Part shown: in pieces, positions 62,433-64,000 of the stretch | Position numbering within the stretch: the first letter of the stretch is position 1 | Layout of the letters: the number at the start of each line of letters is the position of its first letter | Assembly (NCBI GenBank): GCA_964529415.1 | Contig: CAZGWD010000011.1 | Coordinates: forward strand, 1-64,000 | Source of the DNA: CAYMPH01 sp964529415 | Lineage (GTDB): Bacteria > Spirochaetota > UBA4802 > UBA5550 | DNA: 64,000 nt | Direction of reading: 5' to 3' | The notes under the pieces: model-generated | Seen by the model: the letters and a program-made list of their open reading frames with translations, nothing else | What the model was told of the DNA's origin: nothing | Database searches by the model: none | Position numbers and translations under genes: made by a program

Positions 62433-63134
62433 ATGGAGCTGATCGAAACGCAAAATCTTGCTAAAATTTACAGGCTGGGCGATGTGGAAGTCGGTGCTTT
62501 AAAGGATGTATCTCTCACAATTAAACAGGGTGAGTTTGTTTCAATTATGGGGCATTCCGGTTCAGGTAAATCCACACTCATGAATATTCTCGGCTGCCTT
62601 GATAAGCCGACACGAGGGAGATATCTTCTTGAAGGAATTGATATAGGTAATCTGGACCGGGATCAGCTTTCAGCAATTAGAAGTAAAAAAATAGGTTTTG
62701 TTTTTCAGGGATTTAATCTTCTGTCGCGCACTTCAGCTATTGAAAATGTTGAACTGCCTATGATGTACTGCGGAACACCGCTTGCAGAAAGAAAAAAGAA
62801 AGCAAAAAGAGCATTGATGAGCGTTGGTCTTGAAGGACGGGAACATCATCATCCGAATCAGCTATCCGGAGGTCAGCAGCAGCGTGTTGCAATAGCACGC
62901 GCTCTTGTTAATGATGCTCCCATAATTCTTGCTGATGAGCCAACCGGAAATCTCGATTCAAAAACCAGCGATGAAATTATGGATCTTTTTACAAAATTAA
63001 ATGAAGTATCGAATATAACTATTATTCTGGTAACTCACGAACCGGATATAGCCCAATACAGCAGGCGCATAATAAAATTCCTTGATGGAAACATCATAAG
63101 CGATAAACCGGTAAAAAAACAGGTAAAGAAATGA
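62433..63134 (+). CDS. MacB/LolD-type ABC transporter ATPase
   Basis: 233 residues. Walker A SIMGHSGSGKSTLMNILG, Q-loop IGFVFQGFNLLSR, signature LSGGQQQRVAIARAL, Walker B PIILADEPTGNLDS, H-loop LVTHEPD. A separate ATPase subunit, not fused to the permease. The stop overlaps the permease start by 4 bp. Confidence 0.96.
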   Translation: MELIETQNLAKIYRLGDVEVGALKDVSLTIKQGEFVSIMGHSGSGKSTLMNILGCLDKPTRGRYLLEGIDIGNLDRDQLSAIRSKKIGFVFQGFNLLSRTSAIENVELPMMYCGTPLAERKKKAKRALMSVGLEGREHHHPNQLSGGQQQRVAIARALVNDAPIILADEPTGNLDSKTSDEIMDLFTKLNEVSNITIILVTHEPDIAQYSRRIIKFLDGNIISDKPVKKQVKK

Positions 63135-64000
63135 TAGATGTTTCATCAGCTGTAAAAATATCGTTCAGCGCGTTGAGAGTAAATAAAATGCGTTCAGCCC
63201 TGACCATGCTTGGTATAATAATCGGAGTAGGAGCTGTAATTACAATGCTTGCAGTGGGCACTGGAGCGAGCAAGCAGATAGCAGAGCAGATTTCGAGTAT
63301 GGGAAGTAACCTCCTGATGGTGCTTCCCGGATCAACAACTTCAGGCGGAGCGCGTATGGGCTCAGGAACCCAGTCCACCCTGTCTTTTGCAGATTCGGAA
63401 GCCATACTTAAAGAATGCGATGCAGTTGAAGATGCTGCTCCGAGCCTGAATGGCGTTGCCCAGATTGTTTACGGGAATCAGAACTGGTCAACCAATGTTG
63501 TAGGCACCACTCCGAATATGCTCAATGTGAGAGACTGGTCTCTGGAGTCAGGACGGTCCTTTCTTGATTCAGACGTGAAAACATCTGCAAAATTCGCAAT
63601 ACTTGGTCAGACTATTGTTGATAATCTTTTCGGTGATATTGATCCAGTTGGAAATGTTATCAGAATTAAAAATGTTCCTTTTGTCATAGTCGGAGTTCTC
63701 GGCAGAAAGGGCCAATCCGCAAATGGCCAGGATCAGGATGATACTATACTTGTTCCTTTAACTACAGCTCAGAAAAAATTATTCGGAACAGCTTTTCCCG
63801 GTATGGTAAGGGTTATAACTGTAAAGGCTAAAAGCGCAGATGATCTTCCTGCAGCTGAAGCTCAGATACTTTCTCTGCTCAGGCAGCGTCATCATATAGG
63901 TCAGAAGCAGGATAATGATTTTTCCATCAGAAATCTGACTCAGATTATGGAAACAGCTCAGCAGTCATCGAATGTAATGACAATGCTTCTTGCTGCAATA
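63131..64000 (+). CDS. MacB-type ABC permease, N-terminal part
   Basis: 290 residues visible; the gene runs off the right edge. KISFSALRVNKMRSALTMLG and IIIGVGAVITMLAVGTGASK form the first helix and its lead-in. A large periplasmic MacB-PCD domain follows (MGSNLLMVLPGST; VVGTTPNMLNVRDWSLESGR; FAILGQTIVDNLFGDIDPVG). The final residues (QQSSNVMTMLLAAI) start the second helix. Makes a four-gene export system for a peptide, lipid or toxic compound. Confidence 0.94.
   Translation, partial: MIDVSSAVKISFSALRVNKMRSALTMLGIIIGVGAVITMLAVGTGASKQIAEQISSMGSNLLMVLPGSTTSGGARMGSGTQSTLSFADSEAILKECDAVEDAAPSLNGVAQIVYGNQNWSTNVVGTTPNMLNVRDWSLESGRSFLDSDVKTSAKFAILGQTIVDNLFGDIDPVGNVIRIKNVPFVIVGVLGRKGQSANGQDQDDTILVPLTTAQKKLFGTAFPGMVRVITVKAKSADDLPAAEAQILSLLRQRHHIGQKQDNDFSIRNLTQIMETAQQSSNVMTMLLAAI

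Overview
The window looks like chromosomal DNA of a spirochaete with a double membrane: low G+C, many AT-rich intergenic gaps, strong sigma70-type promoters. The best single marker is a FlaA-type flagellar filament outer-layer protein (39213-39929). LolA, a TolC-MacA-MacB type exporter, OmpA-like and beta-barrel proteins and loosely conserved lipoprotein signals support an outer membrane. Mpl, which recycles a meso-diaminopimelate peptide, points to DAP peptidoglycan, so a Leptospira-like or deeper uncultured lineage is more likely than Treponema. The species cannot be named from this.

Layout. 1-321: end of a DUF1015 gene and tRNA-Ala(GGC). 461-9503: a co-directional cluster with two membrane-anchored TPR proteins ending in Mrr-like but catalytically degenerate nuclease folds, a cyclic-nucleotide-binding/ParA-like ATPase fusion, a STAS protein, a six-hairpin glycosidase-like protein and a ParB-like protein. 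It is the least explained conserved-looking cluster here. 9507-20891: an S1-domain protein, a polyferredoxin, a heme-sensor diguanylate cyclase, a PD40/OmpA protein, MtaB, an M24 peptidase, EF-P and small membrane proteins. 20895-30186: sugar symporter and MalQ, an ATPase, a YkvA-like protein, Mpl, and an NfeD/slipin pair. 30526-38667: a hybrid histidine kinase, Tam, IlvD and a cobalamin/siderophore-type ABC importer. 38827-46242: a 34-residue small ORF, FlaA, EF-G, and a LolA / beta-barrel / ComEC / DtxR-type regulator operon. 46586-48817: a TPR, GAF-SpoIIE phosphatase and zinc-ribbon operon. 54594-48824 (minus): a tight seven-gene run of a hypothetical gene, MoaD, MoaE, ApgM, an SH3/LamG-like protein, ThiC and a WecG-type transferase.

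54.9-59.7 kb is accessory. It holds a REP-associated tyrosine transposase bounded by GCTCTGACCCC repeats, a large Ig-repeat lipoprotein with a DUF1566 C-type-lectin tip, a DUF4258 gene broken by an in-frame TGA and bounded by the same repeat in inverted order, and an orphan gene. The last 140 bp of the lipoprotein gene look like the variable region of a diversity-generating retroelement (DGR), but no reverse transcriptase or template repeat is in the window. From 59954 to the right edge lies the TolC/MacA/MacB-type export operon, cut off within the permease gene.

All function calls come from reading the translated sequence; no database search was run.
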